In this document: piece by piece, positions 1-12,500 of the stretch
Numbering within the stretch: the stretch's first letter is position 1
Layout of the letters: each line of letters starts with the position of its first letter
From: Cephalotus follicularis
Lineage: Eukaryota > Streptophyta > Magnoliopsida > Oxalidales > Cephalotaceae
DNA: 64,000 nt
Assembly (NCBI GenBank): GCA_001972305.1
Contig: BDDD01000086.1
Location: 37,989 to 101,988, forward strand
Direction of reading: 5' to 3'
Made by a program: the position numbers and the translations under genes
The notes under the pieces: model-generated
The model's input: the letters and a program-made list of their open reading frames with translations, nothing else
Told to the model about the DNA's origin: nothing
Databases searched by the model: none

Positions 1-296
1 ATTACAGACCTTTAAAGATAATAAATAAATTAAAACCATCCACACAAAGAAAACCATAAACTAGGTCAAAGTCCTTTTCGGGCCATCCATTGTGCATAAG
101 ATCTATATTATATCCAATATAATAAAGCCACAAATAAAACAAATGCCATATATGATAACCAATTACACAATTTAATTTAATGATTGTTAATTGATCAAAC
201 TCCCACTAAATCAAGCAATGATTTTTAATCTTCCAAGTACCAAAATGTATAAAATCCAATTTTATACAAAAACTGTTTTTATTTTATTTTATAAAA

Positions 297-545
297 GACG
301 TCGACGCCTTACCAAAGGCATCGACGTGTTTTCTGGAAAAAAAAACATGAACAAAGCGTCGATGCAAAAATAGAGCATCAATGCATTTCACAAGAACAGT
401 TGAAAAAGGCGTCGACGTCCAACAAGAACATCGACGCGTTTCACAAAAATATGAACAAGACATCGACGTCTATCAAGAACGTCGACGTCTTTATTGGGAA
501 AATGAACATGACATCGACGTCTACCAAGGACATCGACGTCTTTAG
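297..545. repeat. Array of GTCGAC-centred short motifs (leader copy)
   Basis: About nine copies of a 10-12 bp motif of the form RCRTCGACGY lie at 15-35 bp spacing with AT-rich spacers. The motif is nearly palindromic. The spacers are not conserved, so this is not a plain microsatellite. Similar arrays lie at 1583-1715, 20912-21182 and 24451-24718. Confidence 0.7.
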
Positions 546-827
546 CCCCCTGGGCATTTTCTGCATTTCGAAAAATGCTAAATTCAATGGTTTAGACTAT
601 GGTATGCCATTCTGGCATTCCAAAATGTACTATGCATGTTCCAAACTTAATTCTAAACACATTTAAACAACATTCCCAGCACAAAAACACAATGAAATCC
701 AATTTCATGCAATTTTCATTAAGGCACTTAGAAAATTTAGTTTGATCACAAAACACATCCATTGATTAAACTATTAATCAGTACATCATCTAAAGCATAT
801 ATATTCAATTAAGGATGATGTGGGACT

Positions 828-838
828 CTCTGATACCA
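828..838 (-). other. Primer-binding site, initiator Met tRNA type
   Basis: On the minus strand this reads TGGTATCAGAG, the usual plant initiator-Met-tRNA primer-binding site. It lies one base from the LTR edge at 840, which fixes the element's orientation. Confidence 0.7.
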
Positions 839-839
839 C

Positions 840-2992
840 TGATGGAATCGGATTAAACCGAAACCAATGTCAAAATGGACAAAGGGTGTAAGGGTATAGA
901 ATAAAAAATAAACATACAATCAAGGCAGCGGAAAAACACCCTATATAACAAAACAAGTCCATAATGACACGTCCACAGACCACACGGATCACCACAACAT
1001 CTACAGAATTGAATTGGTGTCACCATTGCACACAATGGTGACACACAAGCATGGCAAGAAGAAGAGAGACCAAAGATTATACCAGTGGGTGAAGGCTCCT
1101 TCTTTCTTTGCCGCTACAAGCTTGAGTAGATTCCCTTGATGTTCTCCAAGCCTCAGGAACAGAAAGCAATCCAGCCAGTAACAAGAAAGTATATGAACTC
1201 ACACTCTCTCTCACTTAGCTTAGAAAAAGGTGTATTGATTTTGACCAATGAAGTCAATAATCAATCCACCCTAGATAAGCCTTTGCTTGGTGTATATCAG
1301 ATGAAGGAACACACACTTGCAGAGAAGAATTCGAGGTCAATTGCCCAGCAAAAAAATGTCTCAACTCACTCTTTCCATTTTCTGCAGAAATGCTTAATAC
1401 CAGCCTCAATTTCTCTCTCTCAATCTCCCATTCACTTAGGATCATGGCCTTCACTCACTGGGAGTCCGAAGCCATGATTCCCATGTTTCCATAACGTGTA
1501 AAATCAAGAGAAACCGGCTAAGAATGTGAGAGAAGTAGTGCCCACGATTTGAGCTCGTGCACAGGTTGCACGTTCTGCTCAAAGACGTCGACGTCTTCCA
1601 AAGGACGTTGAGGCCTATGCAACGTGGCACTAAAGCACATCGATGCTTTCTAAAATACATCGACGTCTTTATCAGAGAAAAGCATCTACGTCTTTCTAAA
1701 AGACATCGATACCTTTTGTCCAGTGAAGCATAAAGAGTCTAACTCTTTCAGTGGTTTCATGTATCCTTCGAATATTGGTTAAGTAAGATCAAACATATGT
1801 GTTTCCACAAAATGTAAAATCCACGCAACCGATATTCGACACCAAGACTTAATATGTCCAACATATTAAAGATCTAATCATTATAAGGCAGGGACCCTTT
1901 AAAATCTTAGTTAATACGAGAGGTGTTCCCAAGTAATCAAAATACCCCTAGGGTTCAGTTTAGCCATTCTAAATGGTCCTCGACCAATTTAAATGCTATT
2001 GGAATAATATCCAAATATTATCCAAATGGAAAAATTAATCTAATTAATTTTCCCACACCTCAATAACCCTAGATTTTCTAAGTCGTCGGTTCGCGTGTAC
2101 TATAATCCCTTGTCATGCTTGGCCCCAATTGAAGACTAGGGTAAGGATATGTGTCAACCCTAGATAGTACCTCAATGGCTAAAATATCTGATCATTACTA
2201 GGACCTTTGGTAAACTCTCCGGAAATCTAATTTCCAGTCTACCTCAACCTTGGCCAAGGATTTCATAAGTCCAAAGTATAATCAGACCATAAGAGTGCCG
2301 ATCACCTTCGCTCAGGTGTGACAATCCCTTATTGCGCACTCACTTATATTCGTATAGATTCGATCATACCCAAAGACCACCCGATTGCCAGCCCTGCGTA
2401 AGGACTGGGTAAGGTGGAGATCAAAGCATAACCGTCTCCATACAATATAGAGTAGTCGCTCAGGTCTAAGGATCAGACGAGTTAAAGAACTCGCTAAGTG
2501 ATAATCACTTATACACAACCGCAACAAGTAGGAGTCACTACTGACACGAGAATAGCGACTATCCAAATAGTGTCTCCTACGCGGGTCCTGTTCAGTGTAC
2601 ACGCTCCCAGCGCGCACCCCTATTGTCAACACAGATGGTAGTGAGAGAATCCATCCCTCGATTCCATGAGCAAGCAACATACGCGCAAGTCTATCCGGTT
2701 CACTAATGCCCACAAAGTGAACCTATGACTTGGAACAAGTTTGACATAAGGAGTAAGGTAACCAATATCACAGCCTCCATGCCAGGCATCCAACCTTATG
2801 TCAGAGCATCACTAGTATAAGTAGGTAATAATTAAACTACTTCAATTATGTGATAAAATACAAGTGATATAGCCATAACAAATTTAGCACGCGACATATA
2901 TATATATATATATAAGAATAAGATTGTTCCATACATGGTAAGATATAATATGACAACCCATCTAATGGCTTGTCGGGTCACTATATCTAACA
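840..2992 (-). repeat. LTR (5' LTR of the minus-strand element on the left)
   Basis: About 2.15 kb. On the minus strand it begins TGTTAGATATAG at 2992 and ends ATTCCATCA at 840, directly before the primer-binding site. The part at 2300-2990 resembles 2993-3863 and the solo LTR at 36147-38636 in order of motifs, so these form a group of related LTR families. The partner LTR is outside the window, so age cannot be judged. A GTCGAC-motif cluster lies at 1583-1715. Confidence 0.6.
1583..1715. repeat. GTCGAC-motif cluster inside the LTR
   Basis: Six degenerate copies of the RCRTCGACGY motif in 130 bp, a shorter and more diverged version of the array at 297-545. It lies within the LTR, near its middle. 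Confidence 0.55.
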
Positions 2993-3863
2993 GAATGTCA
3001 CCCCTAGATTTAGCCGTGATACTAAATATCTATGATCGCAATGAGACTATGACAGACCTCCCATGGAAACTACCCCGTCTCCAGTCTGTCTATAACCTGT
3101 ACAGGATTTTAAGTCTGTAACGTACATAGACAAATAGAGCTGGTCACCCTCAGCCCGGGTGTGACGATCCCTTGTTGCGCACTCGCTCATACATCTCAAT
3201 GCAGCCTCCACAAGACCCAAAGACAACCCTTTTGCCAGCACGTGGCTAGTGCTGGGGAAGGCGGAAATCAAAGTCAAGCAGTCACCACACAATGCATGCT
3301 AGCCGCTCATGTCAAAAGAGACAACGTAGGCGTAGACCTACTAGTCACCATAAACTATACACTACCGAGACCATAGGAATCCCTATTGATATGGTTATTG
3401 ACTATCCAAATAGGGATCCTATTGGTGGGTCAGTTCAGCATCATGCATCCGTGCACGCACCACACATTAGCTTTAAGATAATACTGAATGGTCCATGAGA
3501 AGATCCATCCTCCCTCCCTGGAAGCAAGCATAAAGTGGCAAGTCTTTACCATGGTTCAACAATGACCCAAATAAAGTAAACCTATGACTTGGAACAGTTT
3601 AGTCACAGGGAATAAGGATCTCATTCTCATTGCCTCTCTGGCAAGAGATCCAACCCTTTGATGTGACAGGGCTATATATGGCATACAGTTAATTAAAATT
3701 AATTATTCTGTTCCTTTTGGAAGGTTGGGATGAGCCATATAATCATGCCAATATAAATAAATTTGCACATAGAACATAAATGGAATACAGAACTGTATAA
3801 ATCAAGAGTGTATAAATACAAGCACCACACCACGTGGCTTGTAGGGACACCCCTAATCTAACA
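2993..3863 (-). mobile_element. LTR fragment related to the solo LTR at 36147-38636
   Basis: On the minus strand it starts TGTTAGATTAGGGG at 3863. Its order of motifs matches the first 850 bp or so of the solo LTR at 36147 in opposite orientation, including the stretch around 3050-3300 against 36780-36960. Only the start of the LTR is present. It abuts the LTR at 840-2992, consistent with that element having inserted here. Confidence 0.5.
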
Positions 3864-4372
3864 ATATGATGATGGAATCGCATTGTTATGGTTATGGGAT
3901 TGTATTGTTAAAGTAATGGAATGTTGTGGATGATTATATATATCGTGGCATTGTGCATATCGCATGTCATGCATCCTCACTCTGCATATAGTAATTCCTA
4001 CACAACCATGGATTGTTAACCCATTCTCTGAATGGGTCAGGTTCAAGTCCAGGTGATGCAGCACAATGATTAGATGGGCGAGATTGCAGATTAGAGCTTC
4101 TTCAGTAAGCAGTTCCGTACGGCCTACCTTGTATAATGAAAGGGATGTTGTAAATTAATTATCCTTAACCTGCCGGCTTATGGCAGAGTTGTGATAAGAA
4201 AACATTGTTGTATATGGATGGAAACCCATGTGATATATATATTGATTGATTATTCCGCTTACATTGTTCTGATTGATCTAAAATTTTAAATTTATTGCAT
4301 ATTTAGATGATGAAAATGGATGACTTATCACGTGTCGGATCGAGGGTCCTCTTCATGGTTCGGGACGTGACA
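3864..4372 (+). mobile_element. End fragment of a Ty3/gypsy-type LTR
   Basis: The right end reads GGGACGTGACA. Going left, the sequence matches, in opposite orientation, the first 650 bp or so of the solo LTR at 19448-21929, including the block near 3985-4060 against 19840-19930. It is therefore the last part of an LTR of that family in plus orientation. It carries no coding region. Confidence 0.55.
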
Positions 4373-4921
4373 GATAATGCTTGAGATAAATAAAAGGGCA
4401 AGATAATTTTTATGAAAAAGATAAATAATCTTAGATAAATATAGTAGAAGATAATAAGTTATTAAGATGATATTTATCCTAAATAATATCTATCCAAATG
4501 AGGCTTATAAATAAGGAAGCTTCTCTCCAATTGGAGAAGGAGAGATAGAGAAATGAAGAGGGAAGGTTGAGGAAAAAAAAAGGAAAAAACGGCTAACAAG
4601 AAGAAAAAAAAAGAGTGACATGCCTTCTGCCAATAAGTGACGCCACCATTTTTTGGATAAGGTAGGAATAGCTATGGTTTTAACTTGCATGGGACCACCT
4701 GCAAAGCAAGGGTATTGTTGCTGAAACCAAAAATGGGCCATGCCTGGTGCTGTGAATTAGAAGAGACCACTGTCTGTACCCGAAAGTTTGCTTTCTGTAC
4801 TCGTAGGATCGTCCGAAAGATTTGTGGTTAGGTTTGTACAATCATTTAATTTATCTCATGAGTTAAAATTTTTGGTGGATAAATTATTCCATTAATAGGT
4901 GATTAAATTTCTATATGTAGC

Positions 4922-4982
<61 letters not shown>

Positions 4983-5056
4983 TACGTGGTTTATTTTGAT
5001 TGTTTCATTCTTCATACGTGATATATGCGTGATTCTTGTTTCTTATCATTGCATTT
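4373..5056. other. Intergenic DNA with a TA microsatellite
   Basis: No gene or transposon end was recognised. It holds a GATA/GATAA-rich stretch near 4380-4500 and a pure TA run at 4925-4975. The last five bases, CATTT, are the left target-site duplication of the adjoining Tat element. Confidence 0.6.
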
Positions 5057-5622
5057 TGATATGGGAAAAATCCTTTTTTAAGCATAAGGACACGTGCTCA
5101 AGGAAAGAAAGACAGATGTCGCTCCAAGGCCCGGGCACGTGACCTGCCATCACATCAAAGTGGGAAAAGAGACTGGCACGCCGGCACAGCCTCCTAACCT
5201 ACATACTGGCATGCCTCCACAGCCATCAAATCTATGGACTGGCATGCTGTCACAGCCACCAAATCTGGAGGAGATTAGGGAAAATGCCAGGACTTCTAAC
5301 GCATTTCCCTTAGGGGCCACCAACTCCTGATGGGACACTCATCAGTCACTGGGAAGGCTATAAATACCAGTTTCACGGTCAATACAAATGTCAGCCATTT
5401 TATCACTCAAAGAACCTCAATACTCTCTGTGCAACTACTAATTAGAGCGTCGGAGTGTCCCTGGGAGAACAACCTCCCGGACTTTCTACCTTTCTCTCTT
5501 ACTTGTGCAGGGATCACCAGCCATCACCAATCACCCTTTCTCGGACAGATTCCAGTGGTTCTCTAAACAAATCAAGCCCTCACACCTGGGGTACTATTGA
5601 AGGAAAGATAACTGCATCAACA
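5057..5622 (+). repeat. 5' LTR of the Tat element
   Basis: Starts TGATATGGG and ends GCATCAACA. A TATA-like box, GCTATAAATACC, lies near 5359 and probably marks the promoter. The same box is kept in the 3' LTR. Confidence 0.92.
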
Positions 5623-5623
5623 G

Positions 5624-5641
5624 TTGGCGCCGTCTGTGGGA
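5624..5641 (+). other. Primer-binding site of the Tat element
   Basis: TTGGCGCCGTCTGTGGGA directly after the LTR. TGGCGCCGT agrees with the 3' end complement of plant Asp tRNA; the rest is a weaker match. The derivative at 46954-52965 has the same site at 48196-48213. Confidence 0.7.
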
Positions 5642-5668
5642 ATCACAACGAAAATCCATTTAGAATCA

Positions 5669-7210
5669 TGCCTCCAAGGAAGAACATCAGGCCGTACCTA
5701 CTCCGTCAGTGGTCCGAGGAGTTTCTGGTCCTAACAGGCAAGTGGTAGATATAGAGCACCCCCGAGGTTCTAGGAGAAACCCGCTGAGGGGAGACGAACT
5801 TCCCCCAAGGCGGTCAGGGGATAATCTTCCCCTGGGGAGGAGACCTGATATCAATGTATCTCAGAGGGCAGAATTCTCAACTACTCGGGATCAGCCCAAC
5901 GATCCCAGAAGAGTGAGTCCTGAGCACCAGCCTATGGAAGTGGATCCCCAAGGGGAGGCCAGGGGCATGGAGGAGGCACGAGTGCGCTCCGACGCTTCGC
6001 GTAGAGCGGGAGCGGGGCAAGGGAGCAGGCATGATCGCACAGCCGCTGTGGCTGTGGGGTCACGTGTTTCTAGTGGGGCTAGGAACATTGAGGATGTAGA
6101 GCAACCTATGAACAGAAGGCTTACCGAGGTGGAGAGAAGGCTCCAAGGAGCCGAGAAGCCAAGGGGGTATCTGGCAGAGGTGCGCAACCTCAGCGCCCAC
6201 CCCTTCACAACCGAGATCATGATGGAGCGTATCCCCAGTCGATTCCAACTCCCCAACCTTGACAAATATGATGGGTCTACGGACCCCCTCCAACATGTGC
6301 GCACCTACATCCAAACCATGTTGGTGCACCAGGCCTTGGACGCCACACTTTGCCGAGGGTTCCCAGCGACGTTGACTGGAGCTGCCCAGTCGTGGTTCTC
6401 AACTCTGGCTCAGAAGTCAGTGGATGATTTTGACCAGCTTACGGAGTTGTTCGTCACCAAATACCTCAACAGCACCACGTAGAGGAGGAACTCCACCCAC
6501 CTGATCAATGTGGTGCAGGGGAGAGATGAGTCACTGAGGGACTACCTCACCAGGTTCAACAAGGAGTCTCTTACGGTGAAGGACCTGGAGCCATCCTTTG
6601 CCATGGCAGCATTGAATAGTGTCCTGAGGAACAACTCCTCTTTTACTTTCTTTCTTCTGAAAAGGCCCGCCGTGGATATGGCTAACCTGCTGAGGAGAGC
6701 AGAGAGATATGTCAATGCGGAGGAAGAGATGGCGGCCAAGAAACAGAAAACCCCCTGGTCGGGCCATCAGGAGGAGAGAGGGGAGCATTAACAAAATGCT
6801 CTCGGGGAGAAGGAGAAGCAGAGGGAGAGGTCAGACCTGACCAAGGACGACCTCAGACATAAGCTTTCTAGGAAGGAGGACTCAACCCGGGGAGGGGCAC
6901 CAAACCCATCCTACAACAATTTTGCCCCCCTCCTGGACACGCGCACCTGAATACTTGCCGTGGATCAGGATAAGGTCCCCATCCAGTGACCTGAGAAGTT
7001 GAGGTCCCCAGCAGAGAAAAGGGACGTGGAGAAATACTGCCGGTACCATCATGACCATGGGCACGATACCGAGGAGTGCAGGCAGCTGAAGAATCAGATT
7101 GAGGACATGATTCAAAAGGGACATCTGTGCAAGTATGTGGATAGAGAGGCTCCCCGGAGAAGAAGGGAGCAAAGGAGAGAAGAGGCTCCCCGGCAACATG
7201 AGGAATAGCT
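5669..7210 (+). pseudogene. gag region of the Tat element (fossil)
   Basis: Encodes pieces of a Gag polyprotein. It begins MPPRKN shortly after the primer-binding site, a start shared with the derivative at 48240. An arginine-rich linker is followed by the retrotransposon Gag domain, with the segment FTTEIMMERIPSRFQLPNLD and then the HVRTYIQTM and WFSTL motifs. Near the end is the modified zinc knuckle CRYHHDHGHDTEEC followed by RQLKNQIEDMI, typical of Tat Gag. Gag would form the particle and bind RNA. The region is broken in several places. Confidence 0.85.
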
Positions 7211-7319
7211 ACAGCAACCCAGGGGTGTCATCCACACCATCTATAGGGGGGTCGCGTCTGGTGGCGACCACAATAATGCCAGAAAAGCCTACGGGAGGCA
7301 GTCCCTTGCTGTGCAGCAA

Positions 7320-10300
7320 GTTCATCACAGCAAAAGGCTGAGGACTGGTGGAGATGAGGAGGTTATATCCTTCTCTGAGGTGGACTATGAGGGAGTACGT
7401 CTCCCTCACGATGATCCAGTGGTGGTAACTCTCATGGTGGAACTCTTCACCATGAAGAGGATCTTAATAGACAGTGGCAGTTCGGCCGACATCCTGTACA
7501 AGCATGCGATTGATCAGCTGAGGATACCGGTCGATTAGCTGAAGCCCATGAAGACCCCACTAGTCGGCTTTGCAGGGGAGATGGTCCATCCTCTGGGATC
7601 CATCGACCTGTCAGTGGTTGCAGACACAGCTCCACGCCAAACCCAGGTGCATATGACTTTCCTGGTGGTTGATACGCCAAGCCCATACAACGTAATAATC
7701 GGGCGACCAGGGCTGAACCTAATGGAGGCGATAGTGTCCACGAGGCACTTACTCATGAAGTTCCCCACAAGGTTTGGTGTGGGAGAAGCCAGAGGAGATA
7801 AACATGTGGCCAGGCAGTGCAACAAGACTGCTGTCATGGACCACGGGAAGGACAAGGTACTCCCAATCGCGAACGTGGAGCTCAGGGGGGACGTGGAACC
7901 TGAGCGCCCACAGCCTGTTGAAGATGTGGTCCAAGAGCCCCTAGAAGCGGGCAACTCTGAGAGAGTCTTCCAAGTCAGCTCACAGCTCGGAGAGGTGGAG
8001 AATGGGGAATTAATAACATTCCTCTGAAATAACAAAGACGTGTTCACTTGGTCTGTAGAGGAGGTCCCCGGGATCAGCCCAAGCGTAATGGTTCACAAAG
8101 TAAGTGTGGATCCGGCGAGGACCCCGACCAGGCAGAAGAAGAGGAAATTTGCTCCTGAGCGTCAGCAAGCAATAGCCGAGGAGGTGAGCAAGCTCATGCA
8201 GGCAGGGTTCATAAGGGAGGTGCATTACTCAGACTGGCTGGCGAACCCAGTCTTAGTCAAAAAGGCAAATGGCAAGTGGAGGATGTGCATTGACTTCACA
8301 GACCTCAACAAAGCTTGTCCTAAGGATCACTTCCCTCTCCCAAAGATAGATCAGTTGGTAGATGCGATCGCGGGCTACAGAATGTTAAGCTTCTTGGATG
8401 CCTACTCGGGGGTATAATCAAATCCCCATGTATGAGCCCGATGAGAACAAGACAGCTTTCATCACGGACCGGGGGATGTATTGTTACATGGTAATACCCT
8501 TTGGTTTATAGAATGCAGGGGCCACCTACCAACGACTGGTCAACAAGATCTTCGAGCCCCAGATTAGGAGAAATATGGAGGTCTACATCGACGACATGCT
8601 CGTCAAGACCCCTGCCAGGAGCCCCCACATCAAAGACTTGGGGGAAACGTTTGAGGTACTAAGAAGATATCAAATGAAACTCAATCCTTCCAAGTGCACT
8701 TTTGGGGTCACCTCGGGCAAGTACCTAGGGTTCATGGTCTCGAGCAGAGGAGTAGAGGCCAACCCGAAGAAGATCTCGGCGGTTCAGAATATGAGGCCTC
8801 CCCAAACCATCAGGGATGTACAAAAGCTAAATGGAAAAATAGCAGCCCTGAGCAGGTTTGTTTCAAAGTCAGCAGAGAAGTGCCTCCCTTTCTTTAAGGT
8901 GTTGAGGGATCCCAAGGGATTTTCCTGGTCGGACGAATGCCAAGAAGCCTTCGACAAGTTGAAGGAATACCTAGCTTCCCCTCCTGTGATCTCAAAACCT
9001 AAGGACAGGGAAGACTTGTATTTGTACCTTGCGGCCACCCTGGGCGCAGTGAGTGCGGTGCTGGTTAGGGAGGAGGAGAAAGTTCAAAGGCCGGTGTACT
9101 ACGGGAGCAAGGCTTTGAACGATGCTGAGGAGAGGTACCCAGAGGTGGAGAAGTTAGCCTATGCTCTGATCATCGTGGCCAGAAAATTAAGGCCATATTT
9201 TCAAGCCCATACAATCAAGGTTCTGACTGACAAGCCACTCAAGCAAGTTCTTGCAAAGCCTGACACCTCAAGTAGACTAATCAAGTGGTCAGTCAAACTA
9301 GGTGAGTATGATGTGAAGTTCAAAGCCAGACCAGCAATCAAATCGCAGGTCCTGGCCGACTTTGTTGGAGATAATACACCTACGGAGTTTATGGAGGAGG
9401 ACCCCTCCAAGAGCGAGAGGGGGATTTGGAGGTTATCCGTGGATGGCTCTTCCTGCATCATTGGCAGTGGCGCAGGGCTAGTACTAGTAAGTCCAAGTGG
9501 GTGGATGTTGGAGTATGCTCTGAGGTTCGGTTTCAAAGTCACAAACAACGAAGCTGAATAGGAAGCTCTTATAGCCGGGCTGACAATTGCGAAGCACTTG
9601 GAGGTGCAAAAGGTAGAAGCCTCCAGTGATTCTCAGCTAGTGGTTGGTCTGGCCAGTGGAAAGTTTGAAACCCGAGAAGACTCAATGGCGAAAAATATTT
9701 ATCACACTTTCAGAGCTTGAAGTCAGCCTTTGAAGTTCTAAGGGTCTTGAAAATACCCAGGGCAGAAAACGCCCGAGCAGACCAGTTGTCAAAACTAGCC
9801 ACAACAGAAGAGCTAGAGAAGAATCGAACCGTGCTGGTAGATTACCTGGACAGGCCCACCATCTCTGAAGTAGATGTGATGGACATAGACTTACCACAGG
9901 AGCCAAACTGGATGACCCCGTTCATCAACTGGATAAGGAATGAGATTTTACACAAGGACCCCACGGAGGCCAGGAAACTGGTGTACAGAGCAACCAGATT
10001 TCAGCTCCGTGATGGGACTCTCTACAAAAGGTCTTTCTCTTTCTCTTGGTTGAGATGCCTGACTCCCCTAGAGGCCGATTATGCTCTAAGGGAGGTCTAT
10101 GAAGGGGTTTGTGGCAACCACACAGGGGGCAAGACACTATCCCACAAGCTGCTAAGGCAGGGCTACTAGTGGCCGACCTTGCACCAAGACGTTATAGATT
10201 TGGTAAGGAAATGTGACAAGTGCCAGAGGAATGCAAACATAAGCAGAAGAACTTTTCAGCCTCGGACGTCTATCACGGCCCCCTGGCCCTTTGCACAATG

Positions 10301-11143
10301 GGGAATGGACTTAGTAGGACCACTAACAATGGCGACAGGCCGGAGGAAGTTTCTCATTGTAGCAGTGGACTATTTCACCAAGTGGGTAGAAGCAGAACTC
10401 TTGGCCACAATTACTGAGAAGAACACGGAAAGCTTTGTATGGAAGTCCATCATCTGTAGATTCGGAGTCCCGAGAACAATAATCTCAGATAATGGAAAAC
10501 AGTTCGACTGCCTGGCCTTCTGTGACTTTTGCCAAGAATGGAGAATAGAGCATAGGCTCGCCTCCGTAGCCTACTCCCAGAGCAATGGTCAAGCAGAGGT
10601 GATAAACAGAGAAATCATCTCGGGCTTGAAGAAACGCCTTGAAGACAGCAAAGGAATATGGACAGAGGAGCTACCAAGTGTACTATGGGCTTATAGAACC
10701 ACTCCTCGGACCACGACTGGTGAGTCCCCATACAGTCTTTGCTTCGAAGCGGAGGCTATGATACCGGTGGAGATTGGTGTCCAGTCACCAAGGGTTGTGC
10801 ACTTCGCTGAGGAGAACAATGAAGAAGGACTTAGATGCCTCCTTGATTTAGTAGGAGAGCTCAGAGACAAGGCCGCCATCAGAGTCGCAGCTTACCAACA
10901 AAGGGTGAGCCATTACTACAACAAAAGGGTAAGCCCCAGACCACTGAGACAAGGAGATCTAGTCCTACGCAACTCAGCCATTGCTGATCCAACCAGTACC
11001 AGAGGAAAGCTAGCTCCCGCCTGGGAAGGACCATACAAGATCAAGAGAGTGCTCCGTCCAGGAACATTCAAACTTGAAACTCTGGGGGGCAGGGAAATTG
11101 CCAGAGCTTGGAATGTCGAGCATCTGAGGAAGTACTATCAATA
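7320..11143 (+). pseudogene. pol region of the Tat element (protease, RT, two RNases H, integrase; fossil)
   Basis: Domains in order: aspartic protease (DSGSSADIL, near 7470); reverse transcriptase (near 8190-8830, fingers motif NPVLVKKANGKWRMCIDF, active-site motif YIDD near 8580); standard RNase H (near 8990-9340, YYGSKALNDAEERYPEVEKL); a second, archaeal-type RNase H (near 9420-9700, SVDGSS and NNEAEYEALIAG), a mark of the Tat lineage; integrase (near 10080-11143, with CDKCQRNAN, MDLVGPL, SDNGKQFD and NGQAEVINRE). It ends with EHLRKYYQ. The region is broken in several places and cannot be active as it stands. Confidence 0.9.
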
Positions 11144-11284
11144 ATTGTCAAATGTAAAAAAATTCAAAGAGTAAATAAAGCTGAATTTTTCTTCAAAAAT
11201 TGTGTTCAAGACTATAGTTCCAAGTTTGCAAGGAACCGGAGGACCAATGTTCATGTCCTTAAACCTCTAAACAGCCGCCGATCA

Positions 11285-12500
11285 ACTCCCTCAAAGCACC
11301 AAAAAGCCTCCCCACCAGGGGAGTACCAAAAAGACCCCACAGGGGGCAATTCTAAAAGACCCCCCAGGGGGAAAAGCAACAAAGCCTCCCCACCAGGGGA
11401 GCACCAAAAATACCCCACAGGGGGCAATTCTAAAAGACCCCCTAGGGGCAAAGCAACAAAGCCTCCCCACCAGGGGAGCACCAAAAAGACCCCACAGGGG
11501 GCAATTCGAAAAGACCCCCCAGGGGGCATATAAAAAAAAGGGGGTAACACCAAGCAGGGGAAAGCACCCGAGGTCCCCCAAACGCTCAACTAATACTAAG
11601 GAGACGGAATCTCACCCCGTCCAGGTACCCAAGGGTTTCACTAGGGCCCACCTAACAAAACATCTCCAGGGACCGAGCCGGTCCGAGGTCAGGAGGATGG
11701 GAAAAACAAAGGAAAACTTCCTACTTGCCCTTAATGCCTGCAAGCATGCCCGGGAATAAACAACCGGGGAGGCCACCCGACCTCAGCTCAGGGTCAACCA
11801 ACCCAAGCTGCGAAGACTGACCTAAGGTTTGACTAACCAGCAAAAAAGCCTCCTCCAGGGAAGCATTCAACAAAGCCTCCTCCAGGGGAGCATTCAACAA
11901 AAAACCCCCTAGGGGGCATACCAAAAGACCCCCCAGGGGGCATCACAAAAAGACCCCTCAGGGGGCATCACAAAAAGACCCCTCAGGGGGCACGACAAAA
12001 AAAAGAGACCCCACCGGGGGTGCTACGAAAAGACTCCCCCAGAGGAGCATTTAACAAAGCCTCCTCCAAGGGAGCATTCAACAAAGCCTCCTCCAGGGGA
12101 GCATTCAACGAAGACTCCTCCAGGGGAGCATTCAACAAAAGACCCCCTAAGGGGCCTACCAAAAGACCCCCCCAGGGGGCATCACAAAAAGACCCCTCAT
12201 GGGGCACGACAAAAAAAAGAGACCCCACCGGGGGCGCTACGAAAAGCCCCCCCCCCCAATGGAGCATTCAACAAAGCCTGCTCCAGGGGAGCATTCAACA
12301 AAACCTCCTATAGGGGAGCATTCAACGAAGACTCCTCCAAGGGAGCATTCAACAAAAGACCCCCCAGGGGGAATCACAAAAAGACCCCTCAGGGGGCACG
12401 ACAAAAAAAAGAGACCCCACCGGGGGCGCTACGAAAAGACTCCCCCAGGGGAGCGGTCAACAAAGCCTCCCCCCAGGGGAGCACGTGAAGACTTCCAAGG
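11285..12500 (+). repeat. Degenerate tandem array of C-run/G-run dyads after pol
   Basis: Roughly 30-40 units of about 20-40 bp, each built around a short dyad such as CCCCCCAGGGGG, joined by A-rich links like CAACAAAG or CACAAAAAG. Units fall into subtypes (ACCAGGGGAGCA, ACCCCACAGGGGG, CCTCCTCCAGGGGAGCATT) that alternate, so higher-order duplication has occurred. Open frames across it (Pro/Gly/Lys-rich) are by-products of the repeat. The post-pol region of Tat elements is known to host variable tandem repeats. Confidence 0.85.

Larger units (their letters stand above)
1..839 (-). mobile_element. Leader region of a minus-strand LTR retrotransposon, cut by the window edge
   Basis: AT-rich, without a convincing protein. 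It lies on the internal side of the LTR at 840-2992 and ends in a primer-binding site at 828-838, so it is read as the 5' untranslated leader of a minus-strand element whose gag and pol would lie left of the window. The primer type and the TGTTAGAT LTR start suggest Ty1/copia, but no protein domain is present to confirm it. The stretch 297-545 is an array of GTCGAC-like motifs listed separately. Confidence 0.55.

Noticed and set aside
4020-4060. tRNA-like B box (GGTTCAAGTCC) suggesting a tRNA gene or SINE
   Set aside because: It lies inside an LTR fragment that matches 19840-19930 in reverse, with no A box at the right distance, no cloverleaf and no SINE tail.
11285-12500. CRISPR-like repeat array
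   Set aside because: Units are degenerate, unequal in length and lack unique spacers. The array is inside a plant retroelement, where tandem repeats are expected.
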